Assembly: GCF_026163565.1 (NCBI RefSeq)
Contig: NZ_JAPDKN010000004.1
Coordinates: 1 to 64,000, forward strand
Reading direction: 5' to 3'
Source of the DNA: Chryseobacterium sp. YIM B08800
Lineage (GTDB): Bacteria > Bacteroidota > Bacteroidia > Flavobacteriales > Weeksellaceae
DNA length: 64,000 nt
How positions within the stretch are numbered: position 1 is the first letter of the stretch; every line of letters starts with the position of its first letter. The position numbers were made by a program, and so were the translations under genes. The notes beneath the pieces were generated by a model. The model was not told the origin of the DNA. It made no database searches and saw only the letters and a list, made by a program, of their open reading frames with translations. Positions 17,982 through 29,300 of the stretch are shown one piece after another.

Positions 17982-18632
17982 TCAGATTGAGCTAACGTAT
18001 TCTAAATCAAACACAAGTATTCCATCTTTACTTTGTAAAATTTCTCCTTCGTTTTCTATTTTTTTCATAACCCTGCTTATTACCTCTCTTGATGTGCCCA
18101 GATTAGAAGCAATCTCTTTGTGCATTAGCTTAATAGGATTTTCACCTTTAATAGAAACTTGTGTTTTTATAAAATTAAGCACCCGTTTATCCAGTTTATG
18201 AAATACCGCTTCGTTTACCATGTGCATTACATCAGAAAAACGCTTGTCATATTCTTTAAAAAAAGAAATACTGATATCCGGAAAACGAATTAACCAATCA
18301 TGCATCACAGATACCGGAACAAGCAAAACGTCGGAATCTACTTCTGTTACAGCATAAATACGACTTATATAATTAGAAAATATAGACGAAAAAGTCATCA
18401 TACAACAATCATTTTCTTTTACATAATAATAGATCAGCTCTCTTCCGTCATTTAAAGTAAAAACCCGAACTACCCCATTAATAACAAATGGAACAAACGC
18501 ATTTCTTTGCCCTACTGTAGCTATTTCCGTTTTAGCTTTAATACTTTTGAAAATTGCTTTTTCATGAAATTCTGCAATAAAAGCCTCATCAGAAAACCCA
18601 AACTTTTCAATAATAAATTGATTGTTTAACAT
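17982..18632 (-). CDS. Crp/Fnr-family transcription regulator
   Basis: 216 residues. The N-terminal cyclic-nucleotide-binding-like beta-barrel (about 20-125) is followed by the dimer helix and a winged helix-turn-helix (MHKEIASNLGTSREVISRVMKKIENEGEI). The Cys residues are not placed as in Fnr iron-sulfur sensors (only a CC pair at NDCCMM), so an oxygen-sensing role is not supported. Members of this type in Bacteroidota often control stress or respiration genes. It stands alone among remnants. Confidence 0.88.
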   Translation of the reverse strand: MLNNQFIIEKFGFSDEAFIAEFHEKAIFKSIKAKTEIATVGQRNAFVPFVINGVVRVFTLNDGRELIYYYVKENDCCMMTFSSIFSNYISRIYAVTEVDSDVLLVPVSVMHDWLIRFPDISISFFKEYDKRFSDVMHMVNEAVFHKLDKRVLNFIKTQVSIKGENPIKLMHKEIASNLGTSREVISRVMKKIENEGEILQSKDGILVFDLEYVSSI

Positions 18633-18657
18633 ATTTTAATTGTAAAATTTTAAAATA

Positions 18658-18665
18658 CAAAAGTA
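18658..18665 (-). promoter_or_regulatory. Candidate -7 box of the Crp/Fnr gene
   Basis: TACTTTTG on the minus strand fits TAnnTTTG, 25 bases before the ATG at 18632. No -33 match was found. Confidence 0.4.
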
Positions 18666-18836
18666 TTTTATTTGGCTAATTATTATCTGTTTTTTGATAC
18701 TCTAATGATACTCCAAATTTATTTTTTTTAGCTTGAAGATAAGAAACCCAACATTCATTTTTAATCTTCCTTAATCGAAGCAAATCATCTATAAAAATTT
18801 TTGAAGACAGTTTTTATTTAAAGTAACAAACACACG

Positions 18837-18875
18837 AAAGGTTCCATTTCAAATTAAAATAGAACCTTTTTATAT
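18837..18875 (+). terminator. Hairpin with T tail
   Basis: Arms aaaggttccattt (18837-18849) and aaatagaaccttt (with one mismatch) enclose a short loop, followed by ttttat on the plus strand. No plus-strand gene precedes it closely, so it may instead end transcription of the decayed gene on the minus strand or be a relic. Confidence 0.4.
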
Positions 18876-19040
18876 TATTCAATTGCTTAGCTTTTATGAT
18901 TAACAAACTTTATTACTATCATTTTTACAAAATTTTGTAATTAAAGTAAAACCATCATCCTTTCCTTAAATTTCTTCTTAAAATACGCATTTTTAAAGAC
19001 AGTTGAGTTTGCGCTTTTTTGTGGCATTCTTTATATTTTT

Positions 19041-19350
19041 TTATGCTTTTTTCAAGCTGGTTTTATTTTTGAGATATTCTTCATAAAGATTACCCAATTC
19101 AGAAACTTCATCAATATCAAAGGAGTAATTAGAATCAGTATCTTTTTGTGATTACAGAAAAATCTTTTACCGGAAAATGATAATTGGGTTTTGGCGACAT
19201 ATAATCTGCCCAATAACAATATCGTCTCATGCTGTCTTGTACCCAAACATTCACAGACTCGGTGCTTCCTTCGGGAAAATTCGGTACCTCATCATCTGTA
19301 CGGTTGCAGGAAACTATCAAAAAAGATAATATAATTAAATTTTTTGCCTT
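19041..19350 (-). pseudogene. Decayed lipoprotein gene, possibly an S41-type protease N-terminus
   Basis: Reading the minus strand from about 19348 gives a lipoprotein signal (NLIILSFLIVSCNR) without a start codon, then PEGSTESVNVWVQDSMRRYC and WADYMSPKPNYHFPVKDF, which resembles the opening of Flavobacteriia S41 C-terminal-processing-peptidase lipoproteins. The frame closes at 19135; a different frame then reads DTDSNYSFDIDEVSELGN and YEEYLKNKTSLKKA before its stop at 19041. A missing start, a frame change and no catalytic domain point to a pseudogene with internal deletion. The family guess is tentative; decay is well supported. Confidence 0.5.
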
Positions 19351-19354
19351 CTAT

Positions 19355-21352
19355 TTAGGTTATTTTTAAACCTAGTTTAGGTTGTTTGTATAGATATTCG
19401 TTAGCTAATTTTACACTATCACTTGTCAGTTTAATGAATTTATCTGCTTCAGCATTATATTCTTTTCCAAAATGGGCATTTTCATTTTTGAGATACAGTT
19501 CGATATCAGAAAATTTCTGATCGGTTATATACAAACGCAGGGTATTGTTGATATTTGTGATATAATGAAAATCATTGCTTTTATTTAATTCTACTACAAG
19601 ATGCGGCCAATTTTTAATGGTTTGTGATTGAAGTAAAATACCGTAATAAGGTTTATTATAATCAAATATATTATGAAGAGTTTTGTTCTTTAAAATATAT
19701 TTTTCAAAGTCCTTCATACTTAGTTTTGGTCCGGCACTAAAAACTCCATACAAGAAAGATAAAATCCAGGAATTATCAATTTTAAAATATTTAATACTTT
19801 CTTCCGTACTTAAATCTGCATGAGGAAGCAGGTAATAAACGGGAAAACTTCTCAACTGAATCAATTCTGTAACGTAATTCAGTAACAAATCAGAAATATC
19901 AGGAACCTGAGTCATTAAATTGGGGAGATGGCTATATCGGTTTTGCTCTTGCAGTAAATTATGCAATTCCAATTCATTCTTCCATTTTTTCAATTCCTGA
20001 AGAACTTTGTTGTCATTCATAATCATTAATCTCCCTAATTGCCATGCAGCGGAATAGGTCATATCGTACATCTTCGTATCATCATTAAAAATGTTTAAAT
20101 AATCCTGATGATCGGGAATATCTGCCCAATTTTTCTCTTGTAGCAAATTTTCCAGATTAAAGGAGTAATTCCAATTAGTAAAAGGCCCTTGATACCACGA
20201 AACTATTTTACCGCCACCTTTTAGCTGATGTTCTAATGGCACTTTAGCAATATCTACCAACTTGATTACAGCCTCATTTTTAATATTAATTTGCGTTTTA
20301 AAAGGTTGAAGATTTAATTCACTTAAATAGCCTTTCAGGTTTTTACCGTTGTATTTTAAATATTCAAGAATGTAATTATTTTCCTGCTTAAAGTTAATTT
20401 CTTCTGCACGCTCAAAATCATCAACAGATTTGGGTTCAGGCAATTTTGCCCATCTTAATGCACGTTCTTTTAAATAGGTTTCATTGATTGAAATTAACTT
20501 GGCAAGTTCAGCATTTGCTTTTGTTTTTACTTCTTCTAAAGTTAAAATTTCAGAGTCGACTAAATCTTTTTGGAATGTACTAAACTCCGAATGTTTTTTC
20601 AATCTATTGGTATCAATCTGATATAATTGAGTACTAATACTTTCAAAAGACCATTCGGATAAAATTACGCACGTTTTTGTGCTTTGATACTCATTTTTTT
20701 CGTGAGAATTATTTAATTGATACTTATCTTTTCCTTTAATAACCTCAGCAGAATAATAGCAAACAAAAGCTCTATACTTTGTATTAGGTTCTACTCTACG
20801 ATGAGAAATTAAAATACTTGTTTCTTTGGGAAGATTCAAATCTTTCAATTCTATATGTTCCTGCACTCTGACATGGGCTAATTGAGACACAAAATCTATG
20901 GAAGGAAAAAGCTCTTTATCACCTTTTACAATATTGAGAATTTTTAACGGTTTGGGTTCTGTAGTGTCTTCTAACGAATCTTTTAATTCATTGGTATTGG
21001 TTTCTAATATTTCAAAATCTTTGGCAACCAACTCCTCTTCCTTGAGTAAAACCAAGAAAATATAGGGAATTCTTTTTCCTTTTGATTCACAATTAAACTC
21101 CCAAGGCAAAGTACTTCTTCTGAATTGTATATGCGGAAAAGTTCCGGCAAAGTCGCCTGTATGCTCCATTGGAGGATACATTGCCAATACTTCATTTTGA
21201 GGAATCGTATAATTATAACCGGCAACATAAAAAACAACCTCCTGCCCCAGAACATTACTCAGGTTATTTTGCAAGTTTGCTTTAATTTCATATTTTCCAG
21301 ATACGATTGTGGGTATATGCGACGGAGCAATTCCTATTTCTTCGTTTGCCAT
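19355..21352 (-). CDS. 665-aa protein with YPP/LPHI/TLPWE motif
   Basis: No signal peptide or membrane helix. The N-terminal part is beta-rich and holds a diagnostic-looking run: VLAMYPPMEHTGDF, then FPHIQFRRSTLPWEF, then PYIFLVLLKEEE. From memory, similar runs occur in unnamed proteins of actinobacteria and other phyla beside DUF6603-type genes, but I cannot verify that here. The middle (about 255-330) is helical and charged; the rest is mixed. Last gene of the six-gene unit, starting 2 nt after the 913-aa gene stop. It is plausibly a structural or assembly partner of that protein. Function unknown. Confidence 0.75.
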   Translation of the reverse strand: MANEEIGIAPSHIPTIVSGKYEIKANLQNNLSNVLGQEVVFYVAGYNYTIPQNEVLAMYPPMEHTGDFAGTFPHIQFRRSTLPWEFNCESKGKRIPYIFLVLLKEEELVAKDFEILETNTNELKDSLEDTTEPKPLKILNIVKGDKELFPSIDFVSQLAHVRVQEHIELKDLNLPKETSILISHRRVEPNTKYRAFVCYYSAEVIKGKDKYQLNNSHEKNEYQSTKTCVILSEWSFESISTQLYQIDTNRLKKHSEFSTFQKDLVDSEILTLEEVKTKANAELAKLISINETYLKERALRWAKLPEPKSVDDFERAEEINFKQENNYILEYLKYNGKNLKGYLSELNLQPFKTQINIKNEAVIKLVDIAKVPLEHQLKGGGKIVSWYQGPFTNWNYSFNLENLLQEKNWADIPDHQDYLNIFNDDTKMYDMTYSAAWQLGRLMIMNDNKVLQELKKWKNELELHNLLQEQNRYSHLPNLMTQVPDISDLLLNYVTELIQLRSFPVYYLLPHADLSTEESIKYFKIDNSWILSFLYGVFSAGPKLSMKDFEKYILKNKTLHNIFDYNKPYYGILLQSQTIKNWPHLVVELNKSNDFHYITNINNTLRLYITDQKFSDIELYLKNENAHFGKEYNAEADKFIKLTSDSVKLANEYLYKQPKLGLKIT

Positions 21353-21354
21353 TT

Positions 21355-24096
21355 TTAAGCTATTTGATATTTTCCTAAAGATTTTTTCTTGTATTTATAT
21401 ACATCAGTAGAGTTTTCTAAATCTGTAAAATCTATTTCATCTTCATTCAAAATTTCTAAAATACTCATTACGCTATTATTTAGTTTAACCGAACTATCCT
21501 TATGCTCTATTTTGTTGGTCATAAAGCTATCCTGATAATTTTTAACACAAGTATCATATAAGGAAATAATTACCGGATCAATCTTAGATTCTATTTTTGA
21601 AAATTCTAAACGAATACCCTTACATACATCTTTCAATAATTTAGGATTTGATAAAACCTCATCATCGCTTGCTATTGCATTCGTATTATTCCATATCGAT
21701 TTAGGAACTGATTTTAAAATAGGAGAACCTTCAAATGAATGAAAATCATTTACAGCACCTTTAATCGATAGATTCAGTTTATTCTTTAGCTGAACAGGTT
21801 CTTTATATACCGGAAAAATATTTTCAGTGCTTTTATTTCCGGTAATCAACTCATTTCCATCAATTTCAGTGATTGGGATTTCTGAATAAATTTCTAAAGC
21901 AAAAGTTTTTGGATTCACTACTATAGATTCAACCCCGTTTGTATTCTTTACTTTTTTTATTATTCCTGATGTTATATTGTATGTAAGTATTTTGGTTGCA
22001 TCTGGTAAGAAAGCAGATATGAATTCTTCTTTATTTAATGATTTATTGAGAGGCTTATTATGATTACCAAATTTTACTTCCAATTGATAACCAACAACCT
22101 TAAAAGTTGCAATCCCTCTAAAATCAGGTCCTTCTAATTGTAATTTAGCCGTTAAATTAAAAGATTGATTGATGCTGAACAGCCATACATCTACGACAAT
22201 TTTAGCATAAATCTGAACAAATACCTCTGCTTTATAATAAAATGGCTTCCATGAAATAATGAAATCTGCGCTAAAGAGAACTCCAATTTCTGCATACACT
22301 ACACCTGCATCTAACACAAGATTTAAACCTCCTGCTAAACCTGCCATTATACAACTCGGCGTGAGAGCAAAATAAGCTTTTCCGTAAAACTGAACCGAAC
22401 CTAATTTAAAACTATACCCCAAACGTGGTACATTATTGGGATAATGAACAGGAACTTTGAAATTAGGATGATAACCACCCAAAGTAAATACAAAATCACC
22501 CGCTGTATCGCCTTTCAACCACATTCCTAAGGCGAAACCACCTGTTAATTTTAACTGCGGCAATAATACAAAAGTGTTATCTGTCAACTGACCCTGAGCC
22601 AAAAAAGTGCCTTCTTCTAAATCTGCACGCATAGAAAATGCAAATTCAAAATTATAAACTCCTTCCTGCTTCATCGTTGAGAGGCCTAAAAGATTGATAG
22701 ATGTTTTATTCCCAAAAGCAATAGCCAATATTCCGGTGGTAAAAATCATTTTATAGGAATCAAATTTAATTCCTGCGATAATTACATAACTATTTTCACT
22801 CGCAGGTAAATAACGATTTAAATCGTGAAAGATTTTCTGAATATTATCTCCTTGCTTTAAACCTCCCTGATGAACGATTTTGATGAGAGGAAAATCCGGG
22901 ATTTCGGTAATATTAGGCATTATAAAACTTCTGTTTAGCCCAAATCCTAATGCAAATCCGTGGATGTAAAAAGCAGGATCTATAGGAATCGGAATCCCTA
23001 AATACCCAAATGCAAATAATGAAGAGTAGCTTGGTGTTTTAATATAAGAGCCAATGGCAATGATTTCTATTTTACCGAGCCTGAAAGTGAGCAAACCATT
23101 GTATTCTTCTGTTCCGTTATTTGTTTCTCTCAAAAATGCACCTGCGATTGAAAGCGTAGGTGTATCATAAATAATCGCCAAACCTTTTAAAGAAAATTGA
23201 ATTTCTTTCCATAATTTTTCAAGACTGAAGTTTTGAAAAACCGTAAAAGGCACCTGAATTCCCATGCCGACAAGCTGTAAACCAAAAGGACCAATATTGA
23301 AATCTGCTGATATTGCAATATTTATTTTTTGGTTTTCAATGGATGGTTTTACTTCATTAATTTTTACTAATGAATGTTTTTTGTTTTCTTCTTTTTGAAT
23401 ATTGCCTGAAGTACTTTTGTTCTCTTTTTTTGCTGAATTTTTATCAGGAACAGGTAAACCGGGAATTTTTATACCATTTAGATCAAAGCCGGGAAAGGTG
23501 ATTTTTTGCTCTTCATTTCCATTTTTCAAAATCATTCCTGCGTTGAATCCTGTAGAAAGAGAAAGCTTTTCTTTGTTCAGCCAGATTTTATTATCAACAA
23601 AATATTTTTTAGAATTACTAATTAATTTTAGCCGTTCATCTGTTAATGATTTGTCTTTTTCTTGTTGAGAAACATACACCAATTCTATGGAAGGAATAGA
23701 ATAATCTTTAAGATACTCTCCCACCAAAGGCATTTTCTCAAAATTGATTTCTTCAGCAATAGCTACCGAAAATAGTTTGAATTCTTTAGCAAAAACACCT
23801 TTAAGCTTGGCTTTTGAATACCTAACTCCTAACTGAAAAGCCGATAAACTTTCTTTTTCATTTGAGATTTTAAAAATCCCGAAGTTGAGCTCATTAGGTA
23901 CAAAAGGAATAATACTATCTTTTATATCACCTTCATCCTCCAAAAGTTTAGAGATATTATTTGAAACATCAGGAAGTTTACCAACAAGCGATGTTACTGA
24001 GATATCATCATTTAATTTGATCGTATTCCCTGTAATTTTGAAGTCAACTTTTTTTATTGTGACGTCGAGTTCGAGCTGGATATTGGTATTTTGCAT
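21355..24096 (-). CDS. 913-aa beta-rich DUF6603-like protein
   Basis: No signal peptide. A long series of amphipathic beta strands. The middle shows FNIGPFGLQLVGMGIQVPF, YNGLLTFRLGKIEIIAIGSY, SLFAFGYLGIPIPIDPAF and FALGFGLNRSFIMP, which I recognise as the pattern of the DUF6603 family (large, functionally unstudied bacterial proteins). Many Gly-rich hydrophobic strands in 500-660 could form a long beta-solenoid or a membrane-active barrel. The C-terminal 200 residues are charged and helical. It sits between the tail-collar gene (14 nt) and the 665-aa gene (2 nt), so it belongs to one assembly. Domain call moderately sure; role unknown. Confidence 0.75.
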   Translation of the reverse strand: MQNTNIQLELDVTIKKVDFKITGNTIKLNDDISVTSLVGKLPDVSNNISKLLEDEGDIKDSIIPFVPNELNFGIFKISNEKESLSAFQLGVRYSKAKLKGVFAKEFKLFSVAIAEEINFEKMPLVGEYLKDYSIPSIELVYVSQQEKDKSLTDERLKLISNSKKYFVDNKIWLNKEKLSLSTGFNAGMILKNGNEEQKITFPGFDLNGIKIPGLPVPDKNSAKKENKSTSGNIQKEENKKHSLVKINEVKPSIENQKINIAISADFNIGPFGLQLVGMGIQVPFTVFQNFSLEKLWKEIQFSLKGLAIIYDTPTLSIAGAFLRETNNGTEEYNGLLTFRLGKIEIIAIGSYIKTPSYSSLFAFGYLGIPIPIDPAFYIHGFALGFGLNRSFIMPNITEIPDFPLIKIVHQGGLKQGDNIQKIFHDLNRYLPASENSYVIIAGIKFDSYKMIFTTGILAIAFGNKTSINLLGLSTMKQEGVYNFEFAFSMRADLEEGTFLAQGQLTDNTFVLLPQLKLTGGFALGMWLKGDTAGDFVFTLGGYHPNFKVPVHYPNNVPRLGYSFKLGSVQFYGKAYFALTPSCIMAGLAGGLNLVLDAGVVYAEIGVLFSADFIISWKPFYYKAEVFVQIYAKIVVDVWLFSINQSFNLTAKLQLEGPDFRGIATFKVVGYQLEVKFGNHNKPLNKSLNKEEFISAFLPDATKILTYNITSGIIKKVKNTNGVESIVVNPKTFALEIYSEIPITEIDGNELITGNKSTENIFPVYKEPVQLKNKLNLSIKGAVNDFHSFEGSPILKSVPKSIWNNTNAIASDDEVLSNPKLLKDVCKGIRLEFSKIESKIDPVIISLYDTCVKNYQDSFMTNKIEHKDSSVKLNNSVMSILEILNEDEIDFTDLENSTDVYKYKKKSLGKYQIA

Positions 24097-24110
24097 TAGT
24101 CGATTTATTA

Positions 24111-24833
24111 TTACTTCACCTTGATGATATAAACCATTTTTATACTTGGAGGAAGAATATCAATTGCAGTAGGTTTTGCATGCCCAATTCTGGTGTATGA
24201 ATCACGTATCATCCCTTTAAAATCCTCATAATAAGAAGGATTTGTGTTACCTGAAACTGATGAAGTTAAATAAGTAATACTTTCGTCAGATCCTCCTCTA
24301 CCGGCTTTCCATTTATACAAGTTATAATAAACCTGTAATTGATTTTCATGAATGTTTTCGTTTTTTATAGTAATCTGTTCTGTTCCAAATGCTGTAAAGT
24401 CATTTTTTTGGCTACCCATTATATATTTTCTAATTAAATTAGGAGTATTATTCCCAATAATAGAACGTGCTTCGGTATATTTTTCTGAAATAACAAGTCC
24501 GTCACATAATAGCCAACCATCAGGAACATTTTTTCCGGCAAAAGCGATAACAGTACCTATCGGTAAAGAAACCAACTCATTCTTAACATATAAATCATTT
24601 TTGATTTCTGTTTTATCTGAAGTTATTTTTACCAGTTCTTTAGAACCTTTTATAATTTTAAGTTCTTCACTTAATAATTCTATCTGATTTTTAAGTTTAA
24701 TAAAATCTGCTGTTAACGTATTGATTGTAACATTTTGTGAATCTAAAGTATTGATTGTAGCAGTCTTCGAAGTTAACTTATCAATTTTCCCCTGATTGGC
24801 TTCAAATTCATTTATATTTAGCGTTTCTGACAT
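24111..24833 (-). CDS. Phage tail-collar-like protein
   Basis: 240 residues. The first 85 form repeating short strands and a coiled coil (DSQNVTINTLTADFIKLKNQ), typical of a trimerising shaft. Residues about 88-150 match the phage tail collar domain: LPIGTVIAFAGKNVPDGWLL, CDG, NNTPNLIRKYIMGS. The end, ILPPSIKMVYIIKVK, is the usual terminus of such collar or receptor-binding proteins. In phages these trimers sit at the fibre tip or baseplate. Here it lies among non-phage giant proteins with no tail genes nearby, 11 nt after the 511-aa gene. Confidence 0.85.
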   Translation of the reverse strand: MSETLNINEFEANQGKIDKLTSKTATINTLDSQNVTINTLTADFIKLKNQIELLSEELKIIKGSKELVKITSDKTEIKNDLYVKNELVSLPIGTVIAFAGKNVPDGWLLCDGLVISEKYTEARSIIGNNTPNLIRKYIMGSQKNDFTAFGTEQITIKNENIHENQLQVYYNLYKWKAGRGGSDESITYLTSSVSGNTNPSYYEDFKGMIRDSYTRIGHAKPTAIDILPPSIKMVYIIKVK

Positions 24834-24844
24834 ATTTTTAAAAC

Positions 24845-26380
24845 TTATAGTGAATAAAAAATCTTACCTGTTTTGATATAGAATTTTGCTTTTCCGTTTC
24901 TATAACCCGGAATATTTTTGTATTCTAAGTAGAAAGGATATGATCCGGACGGGTTTGTAAAGGCGGGTTGCTTAGCTTTTAATCCTGAAATTTCTAAAAT
25001 GACAGACTCAGCATTAGCTAATACATATTCGTTTTGATAATATAAAAAATCATTGCCCGTTGATCTCGGTTTAGTAGGAATATCATTGAAAGAATGAAAT
25101 TGTTTCAATTTTAAATTGCCGGTTTGCTGCACATCATTCTCGAGGATATGAAGAAAATTACTCATTACTCTAAAAGCACTATCATCTGAAAATTTCAGTT
25201 CTTTATCTGATATATTGTTGATTAACAGATTTACAGCTTGAATGTTATTTCCTACACCGTTATACAAAGTATCATTTCCTAAAATAAATACTTCAAACGG
25301 GCATTCATTAGCACCTCTTAAATCTATTACTTCAAATACCTTATCTATAATAAGAGGCTGAAATTTGGTATAAGTTGTAGAAAATTCGTCTTTAGTGAGT
25401 GTTAGATTATAAATTTCCAGCTGAACCAAAACTCTTTCCTGCTCTAAACTATTAATGATAGATACACCATCTAATATTGCCTTTAAATTTGTGGTATTTG
25501 TTTGTTGGTCAAAACTAAAAGATATATCTATTTCATCAGACTCTTCTATCTCTTTATTTTCCGCAGCTTGATATTTAAAAAATCCTTTTTTAACCTTCAA
25601 TTTTGCTACACAATCAGCATACTTTTCAAGAGCCATGTCTCCCTGCAAAAACTCGAAGGATAGAGGTTGCTGTTTATTTTCAATAACTAATTTATCATAT
25701 TCTGCGCTGTTATTCAAATTAAAGCTTACGGTATCAATTAAAGTAGATTTTGATAAAAGAATAAGACGTTGCGCTATAGATTTATTAATTATATTTTCTA
25801 CTTCATCTTTGGTCACATCGCTGTAAACAGACAGATCTGCAATTCTAAGCTGATCACCTTCTTTATTTCCACCGATGATAATATTTTGATGCTCATCAGA
25901 ATTATTAACAGAGATAATGGGTTTTCTGTTTAACAAAAATTTTTCGTCGGTTATATAGATATCCAGATTGCCGTTTTCATCAAAGTATATAGAACCGTTA
26001 AACCATGCATTTTCTCTTATTTTAAAATCTATATCATTTACTTTAATACTATTTTTAAAAGAAAGAGCGTTTTTTTTATTCGATTTTAAGACACTTAATA
26101 TTTTATCCCCAATCGCAAGAAGGTTTATCGTGTCATTATTGTTTTTTTTATCGTAATTAAAAAAGAAATTAAGTAAAGTTGCTCCTTTATTTATATTTTT
26201 TTTGAAGGTTAATTCTAGCTTACTTCCATCTCTAAAGTTGAGATAAGAACCTTTGTATTGATCAAAATCAACTTCTATAGTATTATTTTCTAAGGCAGAT
26301 TGCACCTGAGATTTATAGTTATTAATAATATCATCATTAACTAAATTATCTAAAGGAAAGTAATATGATAGTTTTGCCAT
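24845..26380 (-). CDS. 511-aa protein with N-terminal LamG-like domain
   Basis: The first 210 residues have the outline of a concanavalin/LamG sandwich: YYFPLDNLVNDD, SYLNFRDGSKLELTF, a central strand set, and the closing ADLSVYSDVTKDEVENI after an IIIGG strand. The remaining 300 residues are beta-rich without a recognised domain and end YRNGKAKFYIKTGKI. No signal peptide. It lies 5 nt after the 1452-aa gene and 11 nt before the collar gene. A carbohydrate- or surface-binding part of the complex is an inference from fold and place. Confidence 0.7.
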   Translation of the reverse strand: MAKLSYYFPLDNLVNDDIINNYKSQVQSALENNTIEVDFDQYKGSYLNFRDGSKLELTFKKNINKGATLLNFFFNYDKKNNNDTINLLAIGDKILSVLKSNKKNALSFKNSIKVNDIDFKIRENAWFNGSIYFDENGNLDIYITDEKFLLNRKPIISVNNSDEHQNIIIGGNKEGDQLRIADLSVYSDVTKDEVENIINKSIAQRLILLSKSTLIDTVSFNLNNSAEYDKLVIENKQQPLSFEFLQGDMALEKYADCVAKLKVKKGFFKYQAAENKEIEESDEIDISFSFDQQTNTTNLKAILDGVSIINSLEQERVLVQLEIYNLTLTKDEFSTTYTKFQPLIIDKVFEVIDLRGANECPFEVFILGNDTLYNGVGNNIQAVNLLINNISDKELKFSDDSAFRVMSNFLHILENDVQQTGNLKLKQFHSFNDIPTKPRSTGNDFLYYQNEYVLANAESVILEISGLKAKQPAFTNPSGSYPFYLEYKNIPGYRNGKAKFYIKTGKIFYSL

Positions 26381-26385
26381 AATGT

Positions 26386-29300
26386 TTAAAATTTAGTCGA
26401 TTTTATAGACAGCCACCCTTCTTTTAAAACCAGAGTAGGAATAATGCCGGAATTGGTATTAAAATCGGTGATTTCCAGAATTGCTTTAGATTTATTGTTG
26501 ATCAGCTTTAATAACATCTTTTCATATTCATCTAAATCATCTTTTATTTTAATCTTTTCTAATTCGCCGATGTCTACAAAATAAATGTGCTCATCAGGAT
26601 AAAAAGGATCTTGCTGAATGATTTTTTTAGAAATTAGAGATTGCTTAAAACCGTCATTAATGATCAGAAAAGCATTTTCTCTCGTGAAAACATATAGTTT
26701 TTTTAATATTCCTTTGAGGTTTATTACTTTATTAGAGGTCTTCAGTGATAATAAACTCATTATATCTTTCTCGAAATCGTTTAAAGAAGATTCTTTTTTT
26801 GCTTGCAGTATTTTTATGTTGCTGAAGTCAATAAAGTAAACTTCGTCATTTAACAGGCTGGTTTTAGAGTGAATGACATATCCTTCTCTGATGAGAAATT
26901 CTTTAAGGGAAACCAGTTTTTTAGTTTTAAATTGATTAAAATCAAATGCTACTTTTTTTGATCTGATATTTTCTTCTTTACCTAATAGATTGGTAATTGT
27001 ATCGTTAATAAACCCAAGTTTTATTTGATCTTTACCTGCTTCATTTTTCTTTTCAAACTCTTCTTTATCAATAAAATAAATCTTATCATTCGGGAAAAAT
27101 GCCATTAACTCGTTTACTAAAAGGTCATCATTTTTTAAATCTGACAATAAAGCCTGTAAATAAGTTTCTGTTTCAAAATCTTTATTAAAATCTATTGCCA
27201 AATTTTGGGTAATCCGTTTTTTGGTGGGCGGATTTGTAGCAGATAAAGGTTCTTTTTTATTTTTCTTTTCTAATTCTACCCACGACCATTCATAGCGTTT
27301 ATCTTTAGCTAAAGATAATTGAAGGTTTTCTTTAGGAGTTAAAACAGGCGCCGTTAATAATGTAAGTTCAATTCTTTTTAAGGCATTTTTTATTTTATTG
27401 TAGGGTAATTTTATGCTTTTTTCCGGCAAAATTCCGGTTTTAATGTGTAGATTACCTTTAGGATGCATAAGAACATATCTTTGGCATGCATTTAAGGTTT
27501 CATTTAATGCCAAATAACTTTCTTTATCCTGAGTTTTATAGTTAATGGCAGAACTGCTCATAAGCTTACCTTCAATTTCGCTCCATTTTTCTTTGCCGTC
27601 AAAAGGGTTTTCTTTCAGAAAATTATTGATAGAATAAGGATGATTGTCTATCTTCTTCGTTACATCATTATTGAAATAAATTTTACTTTCTAAATATTTT
27701 AAACCTAATTTTTCGTCAGGTTTTTCCTCTTCCTTTTTTAGATTGTAATGCCAGTAAGCCAAAACGCCATCATTGTACTGGTTTAAATCACCAATAGACA
27801 TCGGGATTTTAACTTTATCATATTTTCTTTGATTGTCGTAGGTATTAATACTAATATTCTCAGAATAATTAATATCATAAAGCGACTCACCTTTCGTAAA
27901 TAAATTAATATTAACCAAAGTAATAGCTATCGGGACAGAAGATATTGTTTCTAATAAGGAAGGATTTACGTAATCTTCAGGTGAGATGTGCTCCATCGTT
28001 TTTTGTAACTCCTTTATAAACTCATCTTTTTTATTAGGCTTACAAATTTTTTCTATGATCCAATGTATAATCCTCTTAAGATGCGGATTTTTTACAACAG
28101 ATTTATACTCAGAATTTTCTTGAGCGATGCTTATATCAAAAGGGGAAGACTCCCACTGATCTTCTGTATCTATTGCTCCTAAATGCTTACCGTCAGCGTC
28201 AAAAAATTCTAATCGTTGATTAAGATAAACGGGAACCATCCACCCTATTACAGGAGATTTTCTTTTATTGGTTATCGTTCTGCTAAATCTTGTACTCATC
28301 GCAGCAGACTGCAGATATCTAGGTGGCAATGCTACCCAATTATCTTTATTTTCGATTTTTTGCACATGAGTGGTTATTATTTTTTGAGGCTCTATTATTT
28401 TACTCCTTCCAAAAGAATCTATCACTCTGAGTCTGCTCATTTTAAAAGCTCCATTTCTAAACGGATTAAAAATAGATAAGCGATTAGGCGTTAAAAGATT
28501 TAAGTTATTAAAGTATTCTTTACATAAACTTTTTATACTTTGCGCCAGTTTTTTGTGATCTTTAAATCCGTTTGGGATTAACGGCAATACAGATAAACCA
28601 TTACTCCTCTGCAACATCAGATTATTGAAGTCTGAAAGCGTTAATTCGAATAAAGCAGTACCTTCCAATGTTTGCAAAAAACCTTTCATTTGCTCTATTA
28701 ACTGAGCATTATCTGCTTCATCAATATGAGTAAGGTTTTTCTCTAATTTTTCTTTTACATATTCCTGAACCGTATTGCTTACAAAAGATTGCCCATAATA
28801 AACATTAGGATTGGGCATATAAGCAATATCATTTAATGCATATTTTTTTATTAAATCTGCATTAAGCTCATCTAAAGTATAAGAATCTTGTAAAAAACTT
28901 TCATTAAACTTTTTATCTGTAGCCAGATAATGACCTTCTTTTTTAGGTAAAAATAAACTTTCCCATTCTACTTTATATGTATGCCAATCATTAACAATAA
29001 CTCCCTGAAAATCAGAAATTTTAGTCAAAACATTTTTAAAACTATCTTTCTGCTTAGCATCGAATGAAATAATGCTGTTTACTTCTTTTGGAGTTTCTGG
29101 GTTGGTAAACAGGTTAAATATGGTATCCTTTTTTGGGGAAGAAATAATTATACTTGGAGGTAACGCATTATAATAATCTGTTCTGCTTTTTTTTGATAAG
29201 ATTATTTGAGTTTTATGCCTCTGGTTAAGTAAATTTTGAAGTTCTTTTTGATCAATGGCATCATGCGAATGTTGTGCTCTTACTAGAAATTTAATGATTG

